The position numbers were made by a program, and so were the translations under genes. From assembly GCA_030452225.1 (NCBI GenBank), contig JAKDMP010000005.1:1-34387 (forward strand): 34,387 nt of DNA, read 5' to 3'. The notes beneath the pieces were generated by a model. The model was not told the DNA's origin. It searched no databases and saw only the letters and a list, made by a program, of their open reading frames with translations. The stretch is from Gammaproteobacteria bacterium (GTDB lineage Bacteria; Pseudomonadota; Gammaproteobacteria; JAKDMP01). Positions 21,530 through 29,851 of the stretch are shown here, in pieces (within the stretch, counting starts at the first letter, position 1; every line of letters starts with the position of its first letter).

Positions 21530-22618
21530 ATGTCAACAGGAGATGTTGTGATAAAGGAAACGGCGTCCATAGCCAACGTCTTCGGAGAGACACCCGACGG
21601 GCGCGCCGCGGCCTTGTACGTGCTCCAGAACAAGCACTTGCGCACGCAGATTACAGATTACGGTGGCCGCATCGTCTCGCTGGAGGTCCCGCACCGAGGT
21701 GGTGCGCGTAGGCACGTCGCGTTGGGCTTCGATCGGGTCGCGGATTACGTCAGAGCCGGAAAACCGTTTGGTGCGTTGCTTGGGCGCACTTCGAACCGCA
21801 TCGCCGGCGGGCGTTTCTTGCTGGATGGGCGCAGCTACGATCTCGTGCAGAACGAAGGCGACAATACGCTGCATGGCGGCGGGGTCTTCGGCAACGTGTT
21901 CTGGCTCGTATCCGAAGCAAGCGCCACGCAGCTCGTTCTCACACATGTCAGCCCCGACGGCGATCAGGGCTTTCCTGGCGAGCTCACGGTGCGCGCGGCC
22001 TACCGGCTTGACGGCACGACACTGTGGCTGGAGCTCGAGGCACAAACGAGCAAGCCTACAGTCGTCAGTCTGAGCGCGCATCCCTATTTCAATCTTGGCG
22101 GCCTGCAAGCCGGGAGTGTGCTCGATCATGAGCTCACCATCGCCGCCGAGACTTACCTGCCGACCGATGCCGCACAGATTCCCACGGGCGAGCGCCGTTC
22201 GGTCGCTGGAACGCCGTTCGATTTCCGCAAGCCGATGCCCGCCGCCGCGCGCATCCGTGATCCGGATCCGCAGCTTCTCTATGGCAAGGGCTATGACCAT
22301 TATTTCATTATCGATGCAGCCAAGGGAGGCACGCCAAGTTTCGCCGCACGCGCCAGAGACCCCGCAACCGGATGCACCCTGGATGTTTACACGACACAGC
22401 CCGGTCTGCAGTTCTACACTGGAAACAATCTCGATGCGACCATTGCCGGCCGTGGTGGCATTTACCGTCAATCCGCCGGTTTCGCGTTCGAGCCGCAAGG
22501 TTTTCCCAACGCGCCGAACCAAAAGGAATTCCCAAGCACGATCTTGCGGCCCGGCGAAACCTATCGACACAGCATCGGTTATGCTTTCAGCCTCACCGAG
22601 CCGGAGCCCGGAAGCTAA
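21530..22618 (+). CDS. galM: Aldose 1-epimerase
   Basis: GALLGRTSNRIAGGRFLLDGRSYDLVQNEGDNTLHGG, LSAHPYFNLGG, GLQFYTGNNLD; a GTG at 21548 is an alternative start. Confidence 0.92.
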   Translation: MSTGDVVIKETASIANVFGETPDGRAAALYVLQNKHLRTQITDYGGRIVSLEVPHRGGARRHVALGFDRVADYVRAGKPFGALLGRTSNRIAGGRFLLDGRSYDLVQNEGDNTLHGGGVFGNVFWLVSEASATQLVLTHVSPDGDQGFPGELTVRAAYRLDGTTLWLELEAQTSKPTVVSLSAHPYFNLGGLQAGSVLDHELTIAAETYLPTDAAQIPTGERRSVAGTPFDFRKPMPAAARIRDPDPQLLYGKGYDHYFIIDAAKGGTPSFAARARDPATGCTLDVYTTQPGLQFYTGNNLDATIAGRGGIYRQSAGFAFEPQGFPNAPNQKEFPSTILRPGETYRHSIGYAFSLTEPEPGS

Positions 22619-22620
22619 CC

Positions 22621-24267
22621 TCAAAGGCTGCCTTGCGCCGCCATCGCCCGAATTCGATCCGCGGTGCGGCAGGCGATTGCCTGAATAGTGAGCGACGGGT
22701 TGACCCCGCCGACGGTCGGGAACACCGAGCCGTCACAGACCCACAAATTGGGGATATCCCAACTGCGGCAATCGGCATTGACGACGCTGGTGCGTGGATC
22801 GTCGCCCATGCGCGCGGTGCCGTTCAGATGACAGGTGTCGTCACTTTCGGTCCATATGTCGCGCGCACCGACTACCGAGAGGCTTTGCGACATGAAATTC
22901 AGCGCGTGCTTAACCAGTGCCTTATCGTTGTCGCACAGCGAGTAAGTCACCCGCGCGATCGGCAAGCCGTATCGATCCTTCTCGTCGGCCAGTGCTACGC
23001 GGTTGCGTTCCTGCGGCAACACTTCGCCGACGATCTTCAGACCCGCCTGGTGGTTGTACTTTTCCATTGCGCGCAGCAGCGCATCGCCCCACAGCCCGCG
23101 ATTACCCGCGAGGGAGGAAACCCAAGCCCGCGGCAGCGGCCCCTGACTCATGTACGCGTAGCCGCCGAAGAAATCCTTGCCGGTGTCCGTATAGTTCCAG
23201 TGCTCGGTCACGGCCAGCGACGGCGGCCCTTTGTACCAACGAATCTCGTCTTCCATCACACCCCAGGCCGCCTGGTTGGTTTGCGCCATCAGATTTTTGC
23301 CCACCAGACCGGAGCTATTCGCGAGCCCGTCCGGAAACTGCGAATTGGCCGAGCTCAATAATAGCCGCGGCGTTTCGATCGCATAGCCTGCGACGACGAC
23401 GTTACGGGCGCGCTGGAAGCGCCATTGGCCTTCGCGATAGTAGTGCACCCCCGTGACGTAACCGGCGTCGTTGGTTTCGATCCGGCCTGCCATTGCCAGA
23501 TCCCGGATTTCGGCGCCGGCCTTCACCGCGCGTGGAATCCAGGTAATCAGCGCGCTCTGCTTGGCGTTGGTCGAGCATCCACTTACGCAGAAGCCGCGAT
23601 AGACGCAAGGAGGCGAGCGCCCGCGCGGGGCGGAGACCGTGGCGAGCGGCGTCTCCGACCAGGGAATGCCCATTGCTTCACAGCCTTTGGCGAGCACCAG
23701 AGCGGCGGCATTAAGCTCATGCGCGCGGTAGGGGTAGCGCGGCCGCGGTGGCCCCCACGGATAATTCACCGGCCCTGCGATCTTTAGCGCCTGTTCGACT
23801 TCGGTGTAATAGCGCCACATCTCGCGCCAATCGAGCGGCCAATCAGCGCCGTAACCAAGGAGGCTGCGCGACTTGAGCCACTCAGGGCGAAAGCGCAGCG
23901 ACACCATCGCGAAATGCACGGTCGAGCCGCCTATGGCCTTGCCACTGTTGTTGCTGCCGAGCTTGAGCGGATTGTCCCCGTCGCAGATGCGCTCGTCGGT
24001 CCAGAAAAGTTTTTCCTGGTGTGTTTCATCCGAAGCGAATTCCTCGAGCGGGCGCCACCAGGCGCCGGCGTCGAAGCCGACGACCGAGAAGCCCGCCTCC
24101 GCCAGCTTGCAGGCCAGCGTCCCGCCGCCGGCGCCCGTGCCGACGATGGCGAAATCGACTTCGTCATTCTCGCCATATTGGCGCATCGGCATCCAGCCGC
24201 CGACGCGCAGGGGGTCAGGCGCGCGCCCATCCTTGCCGCGTGGGCTGTGCAGCGCCTCATCCAACAC
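22621..24267 (-). CDS. GMC-family oxidoreductase (gluconate 2-dehydrogenase / FAD-glucose dehydrogenase large-subunit type)
   Basis: FAIVGTGAGGGTLACKLAEAGFSVVGFDAG, GKAIGGSTVHFAMVSLRF, CVYRGFCVSGCSTNAKQS, LWVCDGSVFPTVGGVNPSLTIQAIACRTADRI. Confidence 0.93.
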   Translation of the reverse strand: MLDEALHSPRGKDGRAPDPLRVGGWMPMRQYGENDEVDFAIVGTGAGGGTLACKLAEAGFSVVGFDAGAWWRPLEEFASDETHQEKLFWTDERICDGDNPLKLGSNNSGKAIGGSTVHFAMVSLRFRPEWLKSRSLLGYGADWPLDWREMWRYYTEVEQALKIAGPVNYPWGPPRPRYPYRAHELNAAALVLAKGCEAMGIPWSETPLATVSAPRGRSPPCVYRGFCVSGCSTNAKQSALITWIPRAVKAGAEIRDLAMAGRIETNDAGYVTGVHYYREGQWRFQRARNVVVAGYAIETPRLLLSSANSQFPDGLANSSGLVGKNLMAQTNQAAWGVMEDEIRWYKGPPSLAVTEHWNYTDTGKDFFGGYAYMSQGPLPRAWVSSLAGNRGLWGDALLRAMEKYNHQAGLKIVGEVLPQERNRVALADEKDRYGLPIARVTYSLCDNDKALVKHALNFMSQSLSVVGARDIWTESDDTCHLNGTARMGDDPRTSVVNADCRSWDIPNLWVCDGSVFPTVGGVNPSLTIQAIACRTADRIRAMAAQGSL

Positions 24268-24898
24268 GTTCGTTGGCCTTGCGTGCCGCAGCCTCGTGGC
24301 CGGGCTTCGCTTCCACCGCTTCCCAGGAATCGCGCCGATTGAAATTCATGCGCACGTAGCCGCGCGGACTCGCCGGGCCGCCGAAACCGATCTCGTTCCA
24401 CGAGCTCGAGTGGGAATAGTAGGCAGCGAGGATGTCATGGGCGAGGCGCTCGCTGAAGAAGGTGTGAGCCGGCATACCATTCCACTCCGGTCCACTCAGT
24501 TCGCCGTTTTGCATGGCTTTCAGCAGCACGTCTTGCTTGACCGCGGCGATGGCGTGGAAAGGCGCGCCATGGCTGGCGCGGGCCGCGGCATCCAGGGCGG
24601 CGAGCCCGCGCTGCCACGCTTGCTGCATCTTCGGCATGCTGGCCTGGCGGTAGCCGTCGCGCTCGTCATTCGTCATCTTGCGGTCGACCAGCGCCGCGAT
24701 CGGAACTGGGGCACGGTCTTTGGGCTGCGGCACGATGCGATCGCAGATTGCGGTCAACGTCTCCCATTCCTGCATAGTGAAAAAACGCGGCTCGTTCGGA
24801 ATCGACAATCGTGCATCGATCACTCGGCGGGTAGGTTCGTTCCACGACGGCGTGGCGCGCTTTGCGAGGACGTCGTAGCCGGGATAGCGCTCAGGCAT
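24257..24898 (-). CDS. Gluconate 2-dehydrogenase subunit 3 family protein
   Basis: FFTMQEWETLTAICDRIVPQP and position directly upstream of the GMC gene with 11-bp overlap; start MPERYPGYDV chosen. Confidence 0.8.
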   Translation of the reverse strand: MPERYPGYDVLAKRATPSWNEPTRRVIDARLSIPNEPRFFTMQEWETLTAICDRIVPQPKDRAPVPIAALVDRKMTNDERDGYRQASMPKMQQAWQRGLAALDAAARASHGAPFHAIAAVKQDVLLKAMQNGELSGPEWNGMPAHTFFSERLAHDILAAYYSHSSSWNEIGFGGPASPRGYVRMNFNRRDSWEAVEAKPGHEAAARKANERVG

Positions 24899-25907
24899 CG
24901 GGGTGTTCCTCCAACAACCCGAGCGCGGCGAGTCCAGCGAGCGCAAGGCCGGTAAAGCTCGGCGGCGCGGGGATCGGCGGCCCGTTGAGCACGTTCTGGC
25001 TCCAGTTGCGCCAACCGCCCATGTTGCGCTGGACGCCATAGGCATGGAAGCCGGCGCCCGCGAAGCCGAGGAGCGCCGTGAGGCGCAGCCACCAGCGGGT
25101 GAGGCGGCGCGGCCGGCGCGGGCGACTCAGCGCGGTTTCACCCAGCAGCGCGCCGGCCAGCGGCGGTACAGTTACTGGCGCGAACATGAAGGGGTTGTGA
25201 TAGGCGCCGCGAAAGTGCAGCAATCCCGCCTCGCCAGCCGTCGCGAGTAGGCCGACGCCGCTCAGTGCCGCGAGCGCGCGGCCGGCGGGCAGCCCAAAGA
25301 CCTTTGGTATCTTGTCGGATTCATTGTCGCGCAAGCGCTCCGAATAATAGCCGAGCAATCCGGATAACGCGACAGCCCCCGGCGCACCGAGCGGCGAGCC
25401 ATAGAACAGGTTCTGCCATGAGAAGCCGCCCGGACGCTTGGCGATGTTATAGATATGAAAGCCGGTGCCGGCGATACCCGTCAGCGCCGCCGCCAGGTAG
25501 GTTGCGTCGCGGACTCCATGCGCGATGGGGCGTTTGTCGCGGGTGCCGTGCGCACTCACCGCCAACATCAACGCCGAGACGATCAACGGCGTGTACATAG
25601 CCTTGTTCTGGAACGAGCCGCGGTAATGCTCAACCGCGCTGTCCAATAATGTGGACGTCCCGAGTAAGCCCGCGGCGCGATTTAAACGCCGCGCGGCCTT
25701 GACCTGCGGCGGCTCATCGACCCGCAAGGGGCTGCGCTTCTGACGCGCATGCGTTCTCGCGCCGGCGAGCGTCTCCCGGCCGGTTTGCGGTGTAAAACCC
25801 CGTCGAAGCAACGCAACTCCAAGGCCAAGCGCGATGGCACCAACGGCGCCACCCACTAGTTGACGGGTCGCCGCCGTAGATAGATCCCCAGCGTTGTTCG
25901 CTGCCAT
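24891..25907 (-). CDS. Integral membrane protein with internal tandem duplication, function unknown
   Basis: 338-aa hydrophobic ORF; 8-bp overlap with the downstream subunit-3 gene; two halves align (HYRGSFQN...GTGFHIY versus HFRGAYHN...GAGFHAY). Confidence 0.85.
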   Translation of the reverse strand: MAANNAGDLSTAATRQLVGGAVGAIALGLGVALLRRGFTPQTGRETLAGARTHARQKRSPLRVDEPPQVKAARRLNRAAGLLGTSTLLDSAVEHYRGSFQNKAMYTPLIVSALMLAVSAHGTRDKRPIAHGVRDATYLAAALTGIAGTGFHIYNIAKRPGGFSWQNLFYGSPLGAPGAVALSGLLGYYSERLRDNESDKIPKVFGLPAGRALAALSGVGLLATAGEAGLLHFRGAYHNPFMFAPVTVPPLAGALLGETALSRPRRPRRLTRWWLRLTALLGFAGAGFHAYGVQRNMGGWRNWSQNVLNGPPIPAPPSFTGLALAGLAALGLLEEHPDA

Positions 25908-26072
25908 AGCAGAGTTTCCATAGCTACCTACTTTGAAACGCGCTTTAAGGCGGGCGCGCCGACTGGTGCGCGAGCTGGATTCAACTGGCGCAGAACGCCT
26001 GTTATCTCGTCTGCCCCGGAACCCGGCTCGGTGGCTTTGACTGGAAAGACCCGATACAGGTGATCGTCATAC

Positions 26073-26108
26073 CTATGCAGTTAGTTCCTAACCTGTGCAC
26101 TTAGTTCC
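26073..26108. repeat. Two direct copies of CCTRTGCASTTAGTTCC-like 16-mer, period 20 bp
   Basis: CCTATGCAGTTAGTTCC (26073..) and CCTGTGCACTTAGTTCC (26093..) seen directly; resembles the serial terminal repeats of some IS elements, but no transposase is present. Confidence 0.55.
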
Positions 26109-26376
26109 GACGCATTTGCGCAGGCTGCGCTGGGAAAACGAGGCTCGCATTCGGCGAGCAGGCGCTGGCAATTGCATGCAAGCTTCGAAACGCTTGCCGC
26201 GCCGCAAATATCTTTCATGGCTACGTCATTATGAGCGCAATGGGTGCAATGAGCGCAGTGGTTCTCCAGGAACCAATGGCCCGCCTTCTTGTCTGATTCA
26301 TTTGCGCGGCTGACGGCACGACCGACCAGCACGCGGCGCGCGATTCCAAAAAATTCTGTCCTGGAGGCCGGACATC

Positions 26377-28170
26377 ATGGGTGAATTGGTCAGCGATTTC
26401 CTGCTTAAGCGGTTATCCGAATGGGGCGTCAAGCGCATCTTCGGCTTTCCCGGGGATGGCATCAACGGCATTCTTGGTGCGCTCGGCCGCGCCGGCGACC
26501 GCTTCGACTTCGTGCAGGTACGCCATGAGGAAATGGCCGGGTTCATGGCCTGTGCCCATGCCAAGTTTACCGGCGAGGTGGGCGTTTGCCTGGTGACCTC
26601 CGGTCCCGGCGCGATCCATGTGCTGAACGGTCTCTACGACGCCAAAAAAGACCACCAGCCGGTGCTCGCAATCATCGGGCAGCAAGCCCAGAGCGCGCTC
26701 GGTGGCGATTATCAGCAGGAGGTCGATCTGACCACGCTGTTCAAGGACGTCGCGCACGAATACGTGCATATGGCGACCAGCCCGGCGCAGGTGCGCCATC
26801 TCATCGATCGCGCGCTGCGTATTGCCAAGGACCAGCGTACCGTCACGGCTCTGGTGTTTCCGAGCAACCTGCAGGAAATGCCGGCGGTGGAGGCGCCGCC
26901 GCGCGCACACGGCACCGTTCACTCCGGTGTCGGCTATACGCCGCCGCGTATCGTGCCGGAAGAGGATGATCTCAGGCGCGCCGCGCTGGTGCTGAACGAG
27001 GGCAAGAAGGTGGCGATGCTGGTCGGCGCCGGCGCCCTGAACGCAACCGACGAGGTGATCGAGACGGCCGAGCTGCTGGGTGCCGGAGTCGCTAAGGCGC
27101 TGCTCGGCCGCGCCGCGGTGCCGGATGACCTGCCTTATGTGACCGGCTCCATCGGCCTGCTCGGCACCAATCCGAGCTGGGAGCTAATGACCGGCTGCGA
27201 CACGTTGCTGATGGTTGGCTCGGCGTTCCCATATTCCGAATTTTTGCCCAAGGAAGGCCAGGCCCGCGGCGTGCAGATCGATATCGACGGGCGCATGGTC
27301 AGCATGCGCTACCCGATGGAAGTGAACTTGGTCGGCGACAGTGCCAAGACGCTGCGCGCGCTGATCCCGCACTTAAACCGTAAGACCGACCTTTCTTGGC
27401 AGGACCACATCAAGGAGGAAGTCGCGCACTGGTGGAAGATACTTGAAGCGCGCGCGATGACGAGCGCCAACCCGATCAACCCACAGCGCGTGTTCTGGGA
27501 GCTCTCGTCGCGGCTGCCGGACAACTGCATCCTGACCTGCGACGCCGGCTCGGCAGCCAACTGGTACGCGCGCGACCTCAAGCTGCGCCGCGGCATGATG
27601 GCCTCGCTCTCCGGCGGACTGGCCACGATGGGGCCGGGCGTGCCGTATGCGATCGCGGCCAAGTTTGCGTATCCTGATCGTGCCGTTATCGCGATGGTCG
27701 GCGACGGCGCGATGCAAATGAACGGCATCAACGAGCTGATTACGATTGCGAACTATTGGAAGCGCTGGAGCGATCCGCGCCTGGTCATCCTGGTGCTCAA
27801 TAACCGCGACCTGAACCAGGTGACCTGGGAGCAGCGGGTGATGGCCGGCGATCCAAAATACGAAGCCTCCCAGAACGTTCCCGATTTTCCGTATGCGAGC
27901 TACGCCGAGCTGATCGGCCTGCGCGGCATCAAGGTCGAGGAGCCGGACGCAGTCGGCGGCGCGTGGGACCGTGCGCTCAGCGCCGACCGCCCGGTGGTGC
28001 TGGAAGCCGTTACCGACCCGGACGTGCCGCCAATGCCGCCGCATATCAAGCTGGAGCAGGCGAAGGCGTACATGTCCGCCCTGCTGCACGGCGATCCCGA
28101 CGCGATGGGCATCATCAAAGCCTCGGCTAAGGACTTCCTCAAGACCTTCGTGCCGACCGTAAAAGGCTGA
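26377..28170 (+). CDS. Thiamine-pyrophosphate-requiring enzyme (pyruvate dehydrogenase/oxidase PoxB-like)
   Basis: FGFPGDGINGILGAL, RHEEMAGFMACAHAKFTGEVGVCLVTSGPGAIHVLNGLYDAKKDH, TPP motif VGDGAMQMNGINELITIANYWKRWSDPRLVILVLNN. Confidence 0.93.
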   Translation: MGELVSDFLLKRLSEWGVKRIFGFPGDGINGILGALGRAGDRFDFVQVRHEEMAGFMACAHAKFTGEVGVCLVTSGPGAIHVLNGLYDAKKDHQPVLAIIGQQAQSALGGDYQQEVDLTTLFKDVAHEYVHMATSPAQVRHLIDRALRIAKDQRTVTALVFPSNLQEMPAVEAPPRAHGTVHSGVGYTPPRIVPEEDDLRRAALVLNEGKKVAMLVGAGALNATDEVIETAELLGAGVAKALLGRAAVPDDLPYVTGSIGLLGTNPSWELMTGCDTLLMVGSAFPYSEFLPKEGQARGVQIDIDGRMVSMRYPMEVNLVGDSAKTLRALIPHLNRKTDLSWQDHIKEEVAHWWKILEARAMTSANPINPQRVFWELSSRLPDNCILTCDAGSAANWYARDLKLRRGMMASLSGGLATMGPGVPYAIAAKFAYPDRAVIAMVGDGAMQMNGINELITIANYWKRWSDPRLVILVLNNRDLNQVTWEQRVMAGDPKYEASQNVPDFPYASYAELIGLRGIKVEEPDAVGGAWDRALSADRPVVLEAVTDPDVPPMPPHIKLEQAKAYMSALLHGDPDAMGIIKASAKDFLKTFVPTVKG

Positions 28171-28173
28171 GCC

Positions 28174-29292
28174 GTGGCCGAGCGCACGGCGAGTCCTGGG
28201 AGGGCGGCAGCACCCATCGAGACGATCGAAGTCTCCGCCTACGAGATTCCGACCGATGCGCCAGAGTCGGACGGCACCTTGGAATGGGATTCGACCACCA
28301 TGGTGCTGGTCGAGGTAAGCGCCGGCGGCAAAACCGGGGTCGGTTACACGTATGGTCATCAGGCGATCGCGACACTGATTCGCGACAAGCTCTCTGGTGT
28401 CATCAGCGGTCGTGATGCGATGGATGTCGGCGACTGCTGGCTGACGCTGGTCAAATCGATCCGCAATCTCGGCCGCCCCGGTATCTGTTCGATGGCGATC
28501 GCCGCGCTCGACATCGCGCTCTGGGATTTGAAGGCGCGCTTGCTCGATCGACCGCTGGTGGGGCTGCTGGGTGCATTTCAGGCGATGGTGCCGGTGTATG
28601 GCAGCGGCGGCTTCACCTCGTATTCCGAGGCGCAGCTGCGCAATCAGCTAGCCGGCTGGGTCGATGCCGGTATCCCGCGTGTCAAGATGAAGATCGGTCG
28701 CGAGCCGGAGCGCGACCCAGCCCGAATGAAATCTGCGCGCGCCGCGATCGGCTCGGCCACCGAGCTCTACGTCGACGCGAACGGCGCCTATGACCGCAAA
28801 CAGGCGCTCGCGATGGCCGGGGTCTTCCTCGAGCACGGCGTTACTTGGTACGAGGAGCCGGTAACCTCCGATGATCTCGCCGGCCTGCGTTTGCTGCGCG
28901 ATCGGGCGCCCGCGATCACTGAGATCGCGGCCGGCGAATACGGCTATGACCTGCCTTATTTCCGCGCCATGCTCGAAGCCGGCGCAGTCGATGTGCTGCA
29001 GGCCGACATCACCCGTTGCGCCGGCCTGACCGGCTTTCTTGCCGTCGCCGCGCTTGCCGAGGCGCATGAGGTGCCGTTATCCGCGCACTGCGCGCCCGCC
29101 CTGCACCTGCACCCGTGCTGCGCAATCAAGCCGCTGCGCCATCTGGAATATTTCTACGATCACGTGCGCATCGAGCGCATGTTGTTCGATGGCACGCAGG
29201 AGCCGGATGGTGGAGCGCTGCGCCCGGATTTGTCGCAGCCCGGCTTGGGACTCGAATTCAAACGTGTGGACGCGCAGGCGTATCGGTTGTGA
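28174..29292 (+). CDS. Enolase-superfamily (mandelate racemase/muconate lactonizing-like) protein, probable sugar-acid dehydratase
   Basis: GTG start 3 nt after TPP gene; KMKIG (KxK), VDANGAY, WYEEPV, AAGEYGY, VLQADITRC, SAHCAPALH match the metal-ligand/catalytic layout of the superfamily. Confidence 0.88.
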   Translation: MAERTASPGRAAAPIETIEVSAYEIPTDAPESDGTLEWDSTTMVLVEVSAGGKTGVGYTYGHQAIATLIRDKLSGVISGRDAMDVGDCWLTLVKSIRNLGRPGICSMAIAALDIALWDLKARLLDRPLVGLLGAFQAMVPVYGSGGFTSYSEAQLRNQLAGWVDAGIPRVKMKIGREPERDPARMKSARAAIGSATELYVDANGAYDRKQALAMAGVFLEHGVTWYEEPVTSDDLAGLRLLRDRAPAITEIAAGEYGYDLPYFRAMLEAGAVDVLQADITRCAGLTGFLAVAALAEAHEVPLSAHCAPALHLHPCCAIKPLRHLEYFYDHVRIERMLFDGTQEPDGGALRPDLSQPGLGLEFKRVDAQAYRL

Positions 29293-29294
29293 GT

Positions 29295-29322
29295 GTGAGG
29301 AGTGAGGAGTGAGGAGTGAGGA
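29295..29322. repeat. Heptamer tandem repeat GTGAGGA x4
   Basis: Direct reading: GTGAGGAGTGAGGAGTGAGGAGTGAGGA ending in the A of an ATG. Confidence 0.95.
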
Positions 29323-29474
29323 TGCGCGATACGATCAAATTCGACGACGTCGAGCGCATGACGCTGAAGGATCATTACGAGGAAAGCGAGATCGACGCGA
29401 CCATTGCCGCCGCCGATCACGTGCCGGTCATCATGCACGATCGCCCGATCGCCCGATCGCCCGATCGCCCTTGA
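29322..29474 (+). CDS. Short orphan ORF (about 50 aa) ending inside an octamer repeat; possibly a gene remnant
   Basis: ATG after GAGG-rich repeat; MRDTIKFDDVERMTLKDHYEESEIDATIAAADHVPVIMHDRPIARSPDRP*; protein-like composition until the repeat. Confidence 0.4.
   Translation: MRDTIKFDDVERMTLKDHYEESEIDATIAAADHVPVIMHDRPIARSPDRP
29438..29469. repeat. Octamer tandem repeat CGATCGCC x4
   Basis: Direct reading: CGATCGCCCGATCGCCCGATCGCCCGATCGCC. Confidence 0.95.
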
Positions 29475-29498
29475 GGGTATCGATTCGGGTGCGTCGCG

Positions 29499-29838
29499 GT
29501 GCGCTGTGTTGGTGTTGGCAAATGCCGCGGCGAAGGCGTCACGATGTGTCCGAGCTACATGGTCACGCGCGAGGAGAAACACGCGGGCGCGCGCGGCTGC
29601 TGTTCGAGATGATGCAAGACGACGTGCTGACCGACGGCTGGCGTTCCGAGGCGGTTTAGGTATCGCTCGATTTGTGCCTCTCCTGCAAGGGTTGCAAGAG
29701 CGACTGTCCGGTCAATGTCAATATGGCGGCCTACAAGGCGGAATTCCTGTCGCATTACTACAAAGGCTGGCTTGAAGCCGATCTCGGCTTGCGCGTTCGG
29801 CCTGATCGAGCGCTGATCGCGGCTCGCCTTGCCTGCGG
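29499..29838 (+). pseudogene. Fragment of FAD-/Fe-S-binding oxidoreductase (D-lactate/glycolate dehydrogenase-like), multiply disrupted
   Basis: RCVGVGKCRGEGVTMCPSYMVTREEKH (frame 1), then GRARLLFEMMQDDVLTDGWRSEAV*VSLDLCLSCKGCKSDCPVNVNMAAYKAEFLSHYY (frame 2, in-frame TAG), then KPISACAFGLIER*SRLALPA (frame 3): at least two frameshifts and two stops. Confidence 0.8.
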
Positions 29839-29851
29839 TGGAGTAAATGGC

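Noticed and set aside
21533-22624. 363-aa minus-strand ORF opposite galM
   Set aside because: Almost exactly mirrors galM; no family motifs.
25960-26092. Reading frame WCASWIQLAQNACYLVCPGTRLGGFDWKDPIQVIVIP
   Set aside because: Looks partly protein-like, but has no start and no recognised family; insufficient support to call a remnant.
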